A stretch of 64,000 nucleotides of DNA from Rhabdophis nuchalis (lineage: Eukaryota > Chordata > Lepidosauria > Squamata > Natricidae): assembly GCA_039707465.1 (NCBI GenBank), contig CM077658.1, positions 14,576,074 to 14,640,073 on the forward strand, in the 5' to 3' direction. The notes below the pieces were generated by a model. It saw only the letters and a list, made by a program, of their open reading frames with translations. It searched no databases and was not told where the DNA came from. The first letter of the stretch is position 1. The number at the start of each line of letters is the position of its first letter. Positions 54,801-61,378 of the stretch are shown piece by piece. Both the position numbers and the translations under genes were made by a program.

Positions 54801-55267
54801 TGACCTTTCTGATCGACAAGCTCAGCGTCTTAGAAAGGTTAGCTGGAGGAGAGAGAAAAGGATTTGGAGAAACAGAGCAAGAGGGGCAAATTTAAAATAA
54901 ATTTTGTTTTCTGGGCAAGAGGAACGTTGCAATTGGTATGGAGATCGTTTGGTAGGCACCTGTAAAATATTCTTGAGGAGAACAAGGAAGCCTTTATGAA
55001 ACTGAACAGGCCTCTCTTCTTATCCATTGGTTTCGTCCCAAAATATCTTCTCTCCCCAGGGCTTCCTTAGTGCCATTCGCCAGCAAGAACAATGCAGGAA
55101 GTCAGAGGCTTCCCTGATGATCTCCATACCCCCCCCCCCCACCGGAGACATTTCTGCTAAGCCTACCTGAAAGATTTGTCCTGGGTGGAGTTGACCCCTG
55201 CAAACGACTGGCTCCTATTGATCCTGACCACCAGGCTGCGCCGCTGGGGTCGTACAGAGAGGGACAT
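24570..55267 (-). CDS. RIPOR1: RIPOR1 (FAM65A), Rho-interacting cell polarization regulator 1, 1001 aa
   Basis: Twenty-one coding exons, total 3006 nt with a single open frame from [10 protein letters not shown] to MASTAF-stop: 55167-55267, 51759-51911, 50299-50377, 49128-49151, 48494-48547, 47286-47438, 47121-47184, 46084-46127, 44737-44862, 44494-44642, 44140-44269, 40064-40762, 37698-37819, 35587-35767, 33832-33967, 33107-33268, 32068-32226, 30962-31158, 30273-30356, 28993-29083, 24570-24667. The RIPOR family binds active RhoA-type GTPases and, for RIPOR1, links them to Golgi reorientation and polarised migration in the cytoplasm. The N-terminus (about 1-315) has the Ser-rich RSQSFAG site, a helical coiled-coil stretch and the [17 protein letters not shown] core; residues 316-690 are low complexity; 690-1001 form the helical-repeat C-terminus. 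Human RIPOR1 is about 220 aa longer, mainly from a Thr/Ser/Pro repeat absent here. The 5' exon and promoter were not found. Confidence 0.96.
24777..25170 (+). mobile_element. hAT-like MITE, CAGGGGTGTCAAACTCG family
   Basis: GTCAAACTCGATTTCATTGA at the left, CCTTGAGTTGGACATCCCTG at the right; internal CTCTGCCAGTGAAAACGG repeats. In the last RIPOR1 intron. Confidence 0.75.
25171..27120. other. RIPOR1 last intron, mostly unclassified
   Basis: Holds a decayed CAGTGATGGCGAACC-type element (25858-26042) and a LINE-like tail CACTTGGCCAATAAAGAATT at about 26441-26502. Otherwise nothing recognised. Confidence 0.4.
27127..27440 (-). repeat. Sauria SINE (Bov-B-like 3' tail)
   Basis: Minus strand: tRNA-like GGTTCGAATCCCTAGCG, body, and 3' end GACTAGCACATATGTGCGAG. 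The GAGTCG-type tail is shared with Bov-B. Confidence 0.85.
27441..28195. other. RIPOR1 last intron, nothing recognised
   Basis: No exon or repeat identified. Confidence 0.4.
28196..28425 (-). repeat. MIR-like tRNA-derived SINE
   Basis: TTCACAGTGCTTTACAGCCC and GCGGTTTACAGAGTCAGCCT with the tRNA part at the right end; minus strand. Confidence 0.75.
28431..28747. mobile_element. TA-flanked MITE with ACCGTATTTTTCGGACTATA inverted repeats
   Basis: Element 28433-28745: ends CCGTATTTTTCGGACTATAAG and CTTATACTCTGAAAAATACGG, flanked by TA, mariner-like. A partial copy lies at 32422-32455. Confidence 0.85.
28993..29083 (-). CDS. RIPOR1: RIPOR1 coding exon 20 (residues 940-970)
   Basis: [20 protein letters not shown] then [10 protein letters not shown], matching human [20 protein letters not shown]. 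Acceptor CCAACAG, donor GTAAGT at 28992. Confidence 0.95.
29318..29490. repeat. Non-autonomous DNA element fragment
   Basis: ATTTGGGCACCAGGGACCGG and GGACCAGTGCCGGTCC blocks; related sequence occurs at 36948-37676. Confidence 0.45.
29491..29767 (+). mobile_element. hAT-like MITE, CAGGGGTCAGCAACC family
   Basis: Element 29499-29759 with decayed duplications GCATAGGG and GTATACGG; GGAGCCGCATGTGGCTC is tandemly duplicated inside. Confidence 0.8.
29947..30151. repeat. GATA/GATG/GACA tetranucleotide array (Bkm-like)
   Basis: About 20 GATA units, then GATG, mixed GATA, and finally GACA units. In a RIPOR1 intron, about 120 bp from exon 19. Confidence 0.92.
30273..30356 (-). CDS. RIPOR1: RIPOR1 coding exon 19 (residues 912-939)
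   Basis: [20 protein letters not shown] then CAALGCLK. Acceptor TTTCTCAG, donor GTGAGG at 30272. 84 nt, phase 0 on both sides. Confidence 0.95.
30550..30838 (+). mobile_element. LTR-like fragment (same family as 9288-10704)
   Basis: GAGGAAATAAAAGAGGAGCG, GATATCGGCCTGGCAGCTCT and the GGTCAGAACA end; 5' part missing. Confidence 0.65.
30962..31158 (-). CDS. RIPOR1: RIPOR1 coding exon 18 (residues 846-911), GC donor
   Basis: [40 protein letters not shown] and ENSSFRER: armadillo/HEAT-like helices. Acceptor CCCGCAG. The donor reads CGG|GCAAGT (30961-30956), a GC-type site, because the following Ala codon is supplied by the next exon. Confidence 0.94.
31539..31908 (+). mobile_element. Possible second LTR-like family
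   Basis: TGTTAAAATATTCATGACTG to CTCTGACA with promoter-like ACAGATCTGAG and GTATAAAGAAG features. No clear target duplication. Confidence 0.35.
32068..32226 (-). CDS. RIPOR1: RIPOR1 coding exon 17 (residues 793-846)
   Basis: [20 protein letters not shown], then [20 protein letters not shown] and YIMELAEE. Acceptor GTTGCAG, donor GTAACG at 32067. Confidence 0.95.
32670..32905 (+). repeat. MIR-like tRNA-derived SINE
   Basis: GGTGGCGCAGTGGTTAGAGT at the 5' end, then AGTACTGCAGGCTGCTTCAG and 3' AAGTGCTATTGTTATTG. Confidence 0.85.
33107..33268 (-). CDS. RIPOR1: RIPOR1 coding exon 16 (residues 739-793)
   Basis: [20 protein letters not shown] then [20 protein letters not shown], aligning with human VVQFSASRPGFLTFWDQC. 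Acceptor TTCTCAG, donor GTGAGT at 33106. Confidence 0.94.
33362..33495 (+). repeat. MITE fragment, GTCTTATTTT type
   Basis: Paired GAGGTCTTATTTT blocks around GCGCATGC; a fuller relative is at 57597-57868. Confidence 0.5.
33540..33702 (+). mobile_element. Helitron 3' fragment
   Basis: GTTAAGATACAGCTTGTTAT to a hairpin CCCGGGCTATGCCGGG and TTATCAGCTAG followed by T. Same family as 43766-44100. Confidence 0.75.
33832..33967 (-). CDS. RIPOR1: RIPOR1 coding exon 15 (residues 694-739)
   Basis: [20 protein letters not shown], then [18 protein letters not shown]. First part of the C-terminal helical domain. Acceptor CCGTAG, donor GTAGGG at 33831. Confidence 0.94.
34196..34600 (+). mobile_element. 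L1 LINE 3' end (ORF2 C-terminus remnant)
   Basis: A short frame with [20 protein letters not shown] and [11 protein letters not shown] resembles the end of squamate L1 ORF2, followed by an AT-rich 3' UTR. Confidence 0.6.
34620..34755 (+). mobile_element. TA-flanked MITE fragment, CAGGTAGTCCTCGACTTA family
   Basis: GGGGATGCTGCAGCAGTGGT and GTAAGCCGAGAACTTCCTG with TA after it; a further inverted piece is at 34770-34827. Confidence 0.6.
34828..34979. mobile_element. Palindromic hAT-like MITE (136 bp, exact 8-bp duplication)
   Basis: Element 34836-34971 between TTCTAAGG copies. Arms of about 64 bp (GACTGGTGGACTTCAACTCC and reverse complement) surround a short loop. Confidence 0.9.
35188..35395 (-). 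repeat. MIR-like tRNA-derived SINE
   Basis: TATACCGCTTCCTAGTGCTT, ATCTGGGTCCTCATTTTACC and CTGCAATACTGCAA; minus strand. Confidence 0.8.
35587..35767 (-). CDS. RIPOR1: RIPOR1 coding exon 14 (residues 633-693)
   Basis: [20 protein letters not shown], a divergent linker, then [20 protein letters not shown] matching human PALDAALVRHLYHCSRLLL. Acceptor TTTACAG, donor GTGAGT at 35586. Confidence 0.94.
36100..36529 (+). repeat. LINE-like tail with a (TATTC)n array
   Basis: AACGAAATTTCATTT and GACAATAAAGTTATTC run straight into an imperfect TATTC array (36275-36523), suggesting the array grew from the tail. Confidence 0.6.
36531..36571. repeat. (GT)n microsatellite
   Basis: About 20 GT units next to the TATTC array. 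Confidence 0.95.
36948..37676. mobile_element. Composite hAT-like non-autonomous element(s)
   Basis: Left CCGTCACCAAATTTTGGTGG, nested CAGTGGTTCTCAAACTACGG at 37013, right AAGGTTGGGGACCCCTG. A minus-strand frame in the middle is not recognisable as transposase. Confidence 0.5.
37698..37819 (-). CDS. RIPOR1: RIPOR1 coding exon 13 (residues 593-633)
   Basis: [20 protein letters not shown] then LESFSFLN and an acidic Ser/Glu/Asp run. Acceptor CCACCAG, donor GTAAGT at 37697. Confidence 0.94.
37960..38413 (+). mobile_element. CR1 LINE 3' fragment
   Basis: AGAGTGCAGAGAAGAGCAAC, GGAAACTGATCAAGGAGAG, and the end GGACTAGATGACCTAACAAG with CCAACTCTGTTAATCTG. Confidence 0.88.
38414..39344. other. RIPOR1 intron, nothing recognised
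   Basis: No exon or repeat identified. Confidence 0.4.
39345..39905 (-). mobile_element. CR1 LINE fragment with nested MITE
   Basis: TCAGGAAATTTCTCCTTAGT and GTCTCCCCTGGTCC mark CR1 on the minus strand; it resumes after the insertion at 39625-39759. Confidence 0.85.
39617..39767. mobile_element. Palindromic hAT-like MITE (135 bp, exact 8-bp duplication)
   Basis: Element 39625-39759 between TTCTAGAG copies, inserted in CR1; hairpin arms as in 13865-13967. Confidence 0.92.
40064..40762 (-). CDS. RIPOR1: RIPOR1 coding exon 12, large low-complexity exon (residues 360-592)
   Basis: Starts [20 protein letters not shown] and [12 protein letters not shown], ends [20 protein letters not shown]. The middle is Pro/Glu-rich. 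The human counterpart carries a long Thr/Ser/Pro array that is missing here. Acceptor TTCAG, donor GTAAGT at 40063. Confidence 0.96.
41096..41300. repeat. Fragment related to the CAGTGGTG MITE family
   Basis: GACTCCTGGGAAGGGAGGGG and GGCCAGCCAGG shared with 61215-61370. Confidence 0.45.
41410..41612 (+). mobile_element. hAT-like MITE, CAGTGGTG family
   Basis: CAGTGGTGAAATTCATTTTT, GGCTCTGTGGGCGTGGCTTG, right end TGGATTTCACCCC. Same family as the CTCF splice-site insertion. Confidence 0.75.
42026..42374 (+). mobile_element. hAT-like MITE, CAGGGGTGTCAAACTCG family
   Basis: Element 42034-42366 with duplications ACTTATGG and ATTTATGG. Confidence 0.85.
43047..43425 (+). mobile_element. hAT-like MITE, CAGTGATGGCGAACC family
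   Basis: Element 43055-43417 with near-identical duplications GTCTAGAG and GCCTAGAA. Confidence 0.82.
43766..44100 (+). mobile_element. Non-autonomous Helitron (335 bp)
   Basis: Starts TCTATATATAAAAAAATGG after A, ends GTTATCGGCTAG before T, the A^T target and CTAG end expected of Helitrons. No helicase frame. Ends 39 bp from the donor of RIPOR1 exon 11. Confidence 0.8.
44140..44269 (-). CDS. RIPOR1: RIPOR1 coding exon 11 (residues 316-359)
   Basis: [20 protein letters not shown] then [23 protein letters not shown]. Acceptor CCATCAG, donor GTAAGT at 44139. A Helitron ends 39 bp into the downstream intron. Confidence 0.96.
44494..44642 (-). CDS. RIPOR1: RIPOR1 coding exon 10 (residues 267-316)
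   Basis: [20 protein letters not shown], then [20 protein letters not shown] and IKLSLEVNW: the most conserved N-terminal core, C2-like in strand pattern. Acceptor TTTCAG, donor GTGAGT at 44493. Confidence 0.96.
44737..44862 (-). CDS. RIPOR1: RIPOR1 coding exon 9 (residues 225-266)
   Basis: [40 protein letters not shown] and IK. Matches human strongly. Acceptor GGTAG, donor GTGATT at 44736. Confidence 0.96.
44998..45345 (-). repeat. Sauria SINE
   Basis: Near full length on the minus strand; carries CTCTAGGGGGCGGTGCT on the plus strand near 45043. Confidence 0.88.
45346..45860 (+). mobile_element. L2 LINE 3' fragment with (AATA)n tail
   Basis: GGGAAGGGCCTTCTCTGTGG, CCCCGAGTCCCTTTGTGGTG and a (AATA)19 tail at 45785-45860. 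Confidence 0.85.
46084..46127 (-). CDS. RIPOR1: RIPOR1 coding exon 8, 44 nt (residues 210-224)
   Basis: Short exon coding [15 protein letters not shown]. Acceptor CTTGCAG is good but the donor is the weak GTTTGT at 46083. Its length is not a multiple of three, so skipping shifts the frame. Confidence 0.92.
46341..47017 (+). mobile_element. L2 LINE 3' fragment with (ATT)n tail
   Basis: One open frame shows [20 protein letters not shown] and [13 protein letters not shown]; ends CCGAGTCCCTATGGGGAGAG and an ATT array. About 100 bp from RIPOR1 exon 7. Confidence 0.88.
47121..47184 (-). CDS. RIPOR1: RIPOR1 coding exon 7 (residues 189-210)
   Basis: [20 protein letters not shown] plus Lys and a split Gly. 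Acceptor CCCTGCAG, donor GTAGGA at 47120. Confidence 0.96.
47286..47438 (-). CDS. RIPOR1: RIPOR1 coding exon 6 (residues 138-188)
   Basis: [20 protein letters not shown] then [20 protein letters not shown]; human differs at a few positions. Acceptor TTTCAATAG, donor GTGAGT at 47285. Confidence 0.96.
47661..48068 (+). mobile_element. hAT-like MITE, CAGTGATGGCGAACC family
   Basis: Starts at 47669 CAGTGATGGCGAACCTTTTT; right end decayed near 48060. Confidence 0.75.
48061..48300 (-). mobile_element. CR1 LINE fragment
   Basis: CTTCAGTGATGGAGTACCCA and TAAGCTTCCATCTCTTACTT fit CR1 upstream of its end, minus strand. Confidence 0.6.
48494..48547 (-). CDS. RIPOR1: RIPOR1 coding exon 5 (residues 120-137)
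   Basis: [18 protein letters not shown], identical to human. Acceptor CCACAG, donor GTACCT at 48493. 54 nt, phase 0 on both sides. Confidence 0.96.
49128..49151 (-). CDS. RIPOR1: RIPOR1 coding exon 4, 24-nt microexon (GFLYDLDK)
   Basis: Exactly eight codons GFLYDLDK, identical to the human segment, between TTCTAG and GTAAGA. In frame on both sides, so skipping would delete only eight residues. Confidence 0.95.
49519..50116 (+). mobile_element. Solo LTR-like element
   Basis: TTGTGGCCTGCCAGCGG to CCTCGGTCAGAACA, intact relative of 9288-10704; includes GGGAATAAAGAGGAGC. A stop-free frame of about 110 codons crosses it; no function assigned. Confidence 0.75.
50299..50377 (-). CDS. RIPOR1: RIPOR1 coding exon 3 (residues 85-111)
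   Basis: Encodes [20 protein letters not shown] and KRNSRL, start of the helical/coiled-coil section. Acceptor CTTGCAG, donor GTGAGT at 50298. Confidence 0.95.
50645..51085 (-). repeat. tRNA-like SINE, interrupted
   Basis: GAATTGCCTTCGAGTC and GACAAGTCTCTGCAGTTTTC, then a pyrimidine-rich stretch and the tRNA-like end near 51085. Confidence 0.5.
51087..51588. mobile_element. Two adjacent hAT-like MITEs on one target
   Basis: First element 51095-51442 (CAGGGGTCAGCAACC family, inverted), second 51451-51580 (palindromic family). Flanks read CACTTAGA, CACTAGAT, CACTTAGA. Confidence 0.8.
51759..51911 (-). CDS. RIPOR1: RIPOR1 coding exon 2 (residues 34-85)
   Basis: [20 protein letters not shown], then [20 protein letters not shown] matching human [21 protein letters not shown]. 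Acceptor TTTGTAG, donor GTAAGC at 51758. Confidence 0.95.
52130..52554. other. RIPOR1 intron 1 side, nothing recognised
   Basis: No recognised exon or repeat. Confidence 0.4.
52555..52808 (+). mobile_element. L2 LINE 3' tail
   Basis: TTCCTGTGCACCACCCCGAG, TATATAAATAAAATAAAAT end. Confidence 0.75.
52815..53075 (-). pseudogene. Non-LTR retrotransposon polyprotein C-terminal remnant
   Basis: A frame with [21 protein letters not shown] and [11 protein letters not shown] fits a C-terminal region common behind vertebrate LINE reverse transcriptases. Family uncertain. Confidence 0.45.
53369..53706 (-). repeat. Sauria SINE
   Basis: Near full length on the minus strand, GGTAAAGGTTCCCCTCGCAC at the 3' end. 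Confidence 0.88.
53707..54510. other. RIPOR1 intron, nothing recognised
   Basis: No exon or repeat identified. Confidence 0.4.
54511..54836 (-). repeat. Sauria SINE
   Basis: Minus strand; ends TTCCCCTCGAACATATGTGC and GATCGACAAGCTCAGCGTCT. Confidence 0.88.
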
Positions 55268-55293
55268 CGTGGAATTCCACCGGGAAGGACTCC
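55167..55293 (-). CDS. RIPOR1: RIPOR1 exon with start codon (residues 1-34)
   Basis: Acceptor TTTTTGTAG, 26 nt of 5' UTR, then ATG at 55267-55265: [20 protein letters not shown], a close match to human. Contains a RSQSF potential basophilic kinase/14-3-3 site. Donor GTAGGC at 55166. At least one non-coding exon must lie further right. Confidence 0.95.
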
Positions 55294-55385
55294 CTACAAA
55301 AACAAACCATGGGAGATTGAGCTGAGCTTCCAAATCGGTCACAACATTCCCCAGCTTTTCCCCCCCGTGAGAGTTTATCTCCATA

Positions 55386-55552
55386 GCGATAGCACTTAAG
55401 ACTTATATACCGCTTTGCAGTGCTTTACAGCCCCTCTCTAAGCGGTTTTTGCGCAGTCAGCCTATTTCCCCCCAACAATCTCATTTTACCAGCCTCGGAA
55501 GGATGGAAGGCTGAGTCAACCTTGAGCCGGTCAGGATTCAACCGCAAGACAC
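55386..55552 (-). repeat. MIR-like SINE, truncated
   Basis: TATATACCGCTTTGCAGTGC at the 3' end; tRNA part lost. About 95 bp upstream of RIPOR1 start exon. Confidence 0.75.
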
Positions 55553-55849
55553 CCCATTCCCGTCTCTACAAACATCATCTTCAAACACCTTATAAGTATA
55601 ATCTTTATTGTCATTGTACTTAAATGCAACAAAATTGTATCATGCTGTCTAGCAAATTTAGATTTAACAAGGATGAAGATGAGTCAGTAACAAGGAAGGG
55701 GCCAAAACCAATATTTATAATCACCGTTTCTCAGCCAGGAGAGTCCCGCCTCTTCCTGAAATAGCTGCTGGGCGGAGCTGAGCTTGCCAAGACGCAAAGA
55801 CAAAGCATAAGATGGCCAAAAATAAGACCCAGCACTCCCATCAACTGGC

Positions 55850-56415
55850 TTTCACACAGTGCTCAATTTACGGCCAGAGAATTCCCACGGCTAAGCTTTG
55901 TTGAGTGAGGGGTGTCCAATTTTATGACCTTTTTTTTTGCCAGGGTTGCTAAGCGAATCACAGCAGTTGTTAAGTGAACCATGCAAGTCAAGCGAATTGG
56001 GCTTCCCCACCCCAATTGACTTTGGTTGCTAATGATGATCAGATGACCCCAGCAATAGCAATAGCACTTAGACTTATATACTGCTTTGCAGTGCTTTACA
56101 GCCCCTCTCTAAGCGGTTTACAGAGTCAGCCTGTTGCCCCCAACAATCCGGGTCCTCATTTTACCGATTTTGGAAGGACGGAAGGCCGAGTCAACCTTGA
56201 GCCTGGTGAAATTTGAAGTGCCAAATTGCAGGCAGCAGAAGTAGCCTGCAGTGCTGCAACTTTAACCTTTGCGCCATTGCGCAATGAATTTTGATTACGT
56301 GACCATGGAAAAAGTATTGCAGTCGTAATTGTGGGGACTGGTTGTAAGGCACTTTTTAAAGTGTCATTGTAACTTCAAATGGTCACTACCCGGATGGTTG
56401 TAAGTTAAGGATTTG
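55850..56415 (-). mobile_element. TA-flanked MITE with nested MIR-like SINE
   Basis: GTTAAGTGAACCATGCAAGT and GGTCACTACCCGGATGG on either side of the SINE at 56060-56278. Confidence 0.7.
56060..56278 (-). repeat. MIR-like tRNA-derived SINE
   Basis: GACTTATATACTGCTTTGCA to CTTTGCGCCATTGCGC; minus strand. Confidence 0.8.
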
Positions 56416-57075
56416 TTTTATTGGATACCCAGATTCTTCTATTTCAGTGCTTGGTCCATACTCTAATTTGCAAAGGTACGCGGTTTTTCACTTCCAAGCA
56501 CGAGACATCCTTTCAGTGTCTATTTTAGCTTCTAAAATAAAACAGCCATCCAAAGTGAAAAAGGCCAGAGTCTGTATCCAAACGGCATTGCGAGTATACA
56601 AAACTTACAACACACATTCAGCCTTGCACAACCCAAGCAGTCCAAGGAGAACACCCTTGCCCAATGGCACGAACCGAAAGGCAAAATAAAACAGAGCATG
56701 GCACGGTGCTACATTAGCTTGAGCCGCAATGATGATTGATGATGTGAGTTTAGGAACAGACTACAAAGTACACCGATGACACAACAGGAAGTAATATCGC
56801 TGCAGTTTCCTATCAAGTGTAACCTGTAAATCGAGTCTAATTATAGACAAGTCAGATTTATTTTCTGTGTTCCTTACATGTATCCACCGAGACGTTTGCT
56901 CAAACTGTATTTGGTTCAAGTCAATACTGGTGCTTTCTGTATCACTTATTTTACTAAGCAATCAACTGATCAAGTGTTTCTACTGAGCGTTTTTGTTTTG
57001 CTTCTGTCCAGAATATTGTTTCATTGTTTTCTACTTATTTCCTTTTCCTTACCAGTTATTTGTTTCGATAATACA
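56416..57075. other. RIPOR1 5' intron or flank, nothing recognised
   Basis: No exon or named repeat. Confidence 0.4.
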
Positions 57076-57212
57076 GAGAGAGACAGAGAGACAGAAAGAG
57101 ACAGAGAGACAGAGGGAGAAAGAGAGACAGAGGGAGGGAGGGAGGGAGAGAGGGAGAAGGAAAAACAAATCAGAACAACAACAGAAAAGGACACACACAC
57201 ACACACACACAT
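57076..57212. repeat. GA-rich low-complexity tract and (CA)n
   Basis: GAGACAGA and GGAG repeats to 57165, then a CA run at 57191-57212. Confidence 0.85.
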
Positions 57213-57596
57213 GCTCCACAGATTTGAACAACATCCAGACCACGTTAACTAGTACCCAAGCCAATACACTTTGTTCAACAAACACCTCAGCTACCACATG
57301 GCCAATCTAGCAGAGATGGTGCCACCGCCGGTATGCTAGCCCCCACTCCAGCCACCGAAAACACGGCCCTAACAGAATCTGTGAGCCAACACCACCTCAT
57401 TCTCGGTTTAATCAGAGCTGTAACCAAGAGTTGAAGCCGTGTTGGGTCACAAGTGCAACCCGTGGCCCAATTAAACAATTAAGAAGGAGTAGCAATTGTG
57501 AGCAGGGTTGACAAATGGCTTTCTGGTAGGCCCTTTAATTAGATCAACTCAGCAAATTGTGCTTGTTTTCTCCATCCTGTTCCTCTTCGTCCTGAC

Positions 57597-57868
57597 TCCT
57601 CCAATTCCACCCCCCCCCGTTTTCCCAAAAATAAGACCTCCTCGGATAATAAGCCCAACCAGGCTTTTGAGCGCATGCGCTAAAATAAGCCCTGCCCCCC
57701 CAAAATAAGCCCTACCTAAAAATATTGCCACACAGCAGCAGCCGTGAGGTGACCATGCTCGCCGCCTCCTGCAGCTCAAAAATAATAAGAAAATAAGGCC
57801 AGGTGCTTATTTGGAGGGGTGGTCAAAAGGAAATAAGACCCTGTCTTATTTTGGGGGAAACACAGTAA
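57597..57868. mobile_element. MITE with AAAATAAGAC inverted repeats
   Basis: TTTTCCCAAAAATAAGACC at the left, CTGTCTTATTTTGGGGGAAA at the right, GCGCATGCGC inside. Confidence 0.7.
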
Positions 57869-58591
57869 CTTCAATAACTCTGATAGTACTCAGAGGCTAC
57901 GAGTTAAGAATGAAAATATTACAAAGGCTGCATCATTCCATCCGCTGGTCTCCTCCGAGTGCCGGAAGGTTGCGTTGTACACCGGATAGCAAGCACAGAA
58001 AAAACCAGCTTTCTTACACCCAAGTCTTTATGGGGCCCAGCGAAGTCAACCCAGCGTGTGAAAGGACAAGGAAGTACCTTTGAATTCCAAAGACCTACCT
58101 GGACGTCGGAAAATACCTGTCAGATCCTCGGAGATCTCTAAGGATGTTTGTTGGACCTCACTCTCAAGGAGGGGAGGTCCTTGGTTTTACTGCGCTCTTC
58201 ACATTCAGTGGGGAAAGGAACTATTCCATGTCTGAACAGATAGCATGCATACCGTTTGGCAAGCAAGGGGCCTCCTGGTGCTTTCCGTCCAGGGCTAGGC
58301 TCCACTCGTACATTCCTAGCATTTCATAGATAATCAGCAACTGGTACTGTCAACAGCAGAGGTGTGGAAGGCCAGCAGGTCCTCCTGGCAGGCTGACTAA
58401 GAGGCAGGTGAGTAAAGCATCAGCATCGTAGCTTACTACACTGAGAATAAGTTTCAGAGGAGTGGAGTGGATTCCTTTGGACCACGAGGATTTCTACATA
58501 TTTCTTTTTTTTTTTAATTAAAAAAAAAAGTTCAGAAAATGCCAACCTACTTGTGTTGGGATACCTTGGCTAAGACGCTGGGCTTGTTCAT
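57869..58591. other. RIPOR1 5' intron or flank, nothing recognised
   Basis: No exon or named repeat. Confidence 0.4.
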
Positions 58592-59155
58592 AAGTACAGG
58601 TAGCCCTCGACTTACAACAGCCCTCGACTTACAACAGTTTATTCAGTGCCTGTTCAAAGTTTCAACGGCAAAGTTTCAACAAACTGGCTGTTTTTTCAAA
58701 CTGGCTGTTTTTTCACACTTACGACCGCTGGAGCATCCCCATGGTCGCGTGATCAAAATTCAGATGCTTGGCAACCGGTCGGGGTGTCTAACACACAATA
58801 ATTGGGTGTCTCACACACAGATCGTCCTCGCCTTACAACCATTTGTTTAGTGGCCGTTTCTTCAGGCTTACGGCCGTCGCGGCATTCCCCACGATCAAAA
58901 TTTGGATGCTTGGCAGCTGGTTCATGTTTACGACGGTTGCAGTGTCTCGCGATTCTGCTTTCGCGACCTTCTGACAAGCAAAGTCCACGGGGAAGCCAGG
59001 TTCAGCTAAGAACGAAGTGTTACTAATTTAAGAGCTGCCATGATTCACTTAACAACGGTGGCAAGGGAGGTTGTAAAATGGGGAAAAACTCATCAAACGT
59101 CTCGCTTAGCAACATAAATGTTGGGTTCGGTTGTGGTCGTAATTCGAGGACTATT
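58592..59155 (+). mobile_element. TA-flanked MITE, CAGGTAGTCCTCGACTTA family
   Basis: Left ACAGGTAGCCCTCGACTTAC, internal tandem duplication of that segment, right GTAATTCGAGGACTAT. Confidence 0.8.
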
Positions 59156-59905
59156 ATATCGTAGTATTTTCCCCGTTTGGGCTGCTAGCTGTGCCCTGGT
59201 TATGAATCCCCACTGCTTCTCTCTTTCACCACCAAAGGAGACACGTAGATTTTTAGCTGCTGAAATAGGTTCCACCTTCCTCCCCTCTTTTCTCACACGT
59301 TGTGGCTTCAATTTGTACCAGGCTTGTTTAATTAAGACAATGCAAACCCCAAAGGCTGCTGAAGCTAAAAACACACACGTGCGCACACACAAACACACAC
59401 ACACACACAAGATGTTTCAAAAGATGTGCAAACCAAACTTCAGAAGGGGCAAGAGGCAGCACATCTTCAGATGAATGCAGTCAAACCAGCAAGCTATCTA
59501 TGTTTGCTGACACTCAATTAAACCCAAGAATTAATTGCTACTCCAGGCTAGGCTGGGGAGGGGGGGGGAGACACACCACCCAAACGATTTGTGATGAACT
59601 GTGAAAACATAAAGCAAATTTTAAAAACCCACACCTTTGGTTTCAAGACTTGCTGTCTCTTTCTTCTTTCTTTATTTTATTTTTTTAAAGAAACGTGTTT
59701 GTTGTCTTTAACATTGCATAATCACCACAAACATTGAACCGGAAAAGAATACAATGAAAGCATATTTAGAACTCTACAACCATACGGAGGCTAAGCCACA
59801 GTGGAGTTTCTTAAATTCTTCACCTAACATCTTACACGGTGGGTAAATCATGGGTTTACGGTTTACCGTGCCATGTGAACCCAGCCAACTATAAAGCAAA
59901 CCATG
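59156..59905. other. RIPOR1 5' intron or flank, nothing recognised
   Basis: Only a short AC run near 59388-59410. Confidence 0.4.
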
Positions 59906-60231
59906 GTTTAAGGCAGGGGTCAGCAACCTCTGGAGCCGCATGTGGCTCTTTCATCCCTCTGCTGCGGCTCCCTGTCGCTCAAAATATGCGTCACAACCGC
60001 CAATGTGCGACACCCGCCAGCACGCGATTTATTGAGCTTTTCGACCCCGGTAGGTCGACCATGGATCAATCCAAGGAAAGAAAAGTTTTAGAAGAAAACA
60101 GAACTGTTTACTTCAACAAGATATGCTAGTTTTGTGGCTGCTCAGGAGTTTTGTGGCTCCCGGTGTTTTCTGTGGGAAATGGGTCCAAATGGCTCTCTGA
60201 GTGTTTAAGATTGCCGACCCCTTGTTTAAGG
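59906..60231 (+). mobile_element. hAT-like MITE, CAGGGGTCAGCAACC family (exact 8-bp duplication)
   Basis: Element 59914-60223 between GTTTAAGG copies. Confidence 0.88.
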
Positions 60232-60532
60232 CAAAAAGTGGACTTATCTATAATTATCAGTATGCCTAAGAAACAATTTGCTTAGAGCTTTATAGGGGCA
60301 ATTAAGGAGGAGAAAGGTATTTAGAGACTAATATGAGCTGCAAAAAACAATCATGGCAGACAAGGATGCAAAGAATAATTTTCCTAAATATTCCTACTGG
60401 CTTTTTAGCTATGGAGTATGAGTTTGGGCAACGGAAGACATCCACAACTTTTCTTAAACGAACCCACCTATGAGAGGAATCCAAAATTGATCCTATCTTC
60501 AGCTGAAAGTGATAGTCTATCTCAGGACTGCT

Positions 60533-60781
60533 ATATATCTCAGAGATCAGCAATCCGCGGCTCTGGAGCCGCATATGGCTCTTTCATCCCTCTGCTGCAG
60601 CTCCCTGTCACTGGTCGGCTCCACAATTGATAGGGCTTTCGATTAGAACAGGTACAGGAAAAAGGATGCTGTGCTTCCAGACTCCCGGTCGGCTTCAAAA
60701 ATGAACCGGGAGGAGGGAGGCTTCCAGTTAGGACCTTTGTGGCTCTTTGAGTGTTTAAGGTTGCCGACCCCTGGTATATCC
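60533..60781 (+). mobile_element. hAT-like MITE, CAGGGGTCAGCAACC family
   Basis: Element 60541-60773; CGGCTCTGGAGCCGCATATG and GTTTAAGGTTGCCGACCCCTG; flanks decayed. Confidence 0.82.
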
Positions 60782-61214
60782 CCTCATCCTGAGGCTTAAC
60801 TCAGGGCTTCAAAGCATCCTAAATAAATCTCAGAAGGCGATAAAAAAAACTTCCCGACGGCTGGCACTCTACTCACAGAAGGAAGCGGAAAGCTGATTAG
60901 GATGGGATTTATACTAATTTAGCCTGCTTCTTTGCTCATTCCAAGTTGAGCTGCTTGAATAGATTGTCAAAGGCAACCGTTTGATTAAAAAAAACTGGTG
61001 TAGTTTTTTTTTTTAACTAAGTCCAATGAGTCGCTAATCCTGATTTAATCAAAGACTGGCATGAATCATCCAGGGATTTTTTTCTTCTTTTCTTTTTAAG
61101 GGGGCTAGCGAAAGGTGTGGGGCAAAAGAGGAAAACGTGAGAAGAGTAGGCTAAAGAAATTTTTGACAAATGGGAGGGCAAATCCAGTAAATCCTTCCTT
61201 CTCATTAGGTGGCC

Positions 61215-61370
61215 AAAGACTTTCCTTGAGCTCCGGGAGGCAAAAATGGCCTCCCCAGGCTTCGGAGGTCCTCCGGAGGCTGGAAATAGGCCCATTTCCA
61301 GCCTGTCCAATAGGCCACGTGGGGACTCCTGGGAAGGGAGGGGTGGGCGGGGCCAGCCAGGAGTGGGATT
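61215..61370. repeat. Fragment related to the CAGTGGTG MITE family
   Basis: CTCCTGGGAAGGGAGGGGTG and GGCCAGCCAGGAGTGGGATT shared with 41096-41300. Confidence 0.5.
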
Positions 61371-61378
61371 TTTACTTA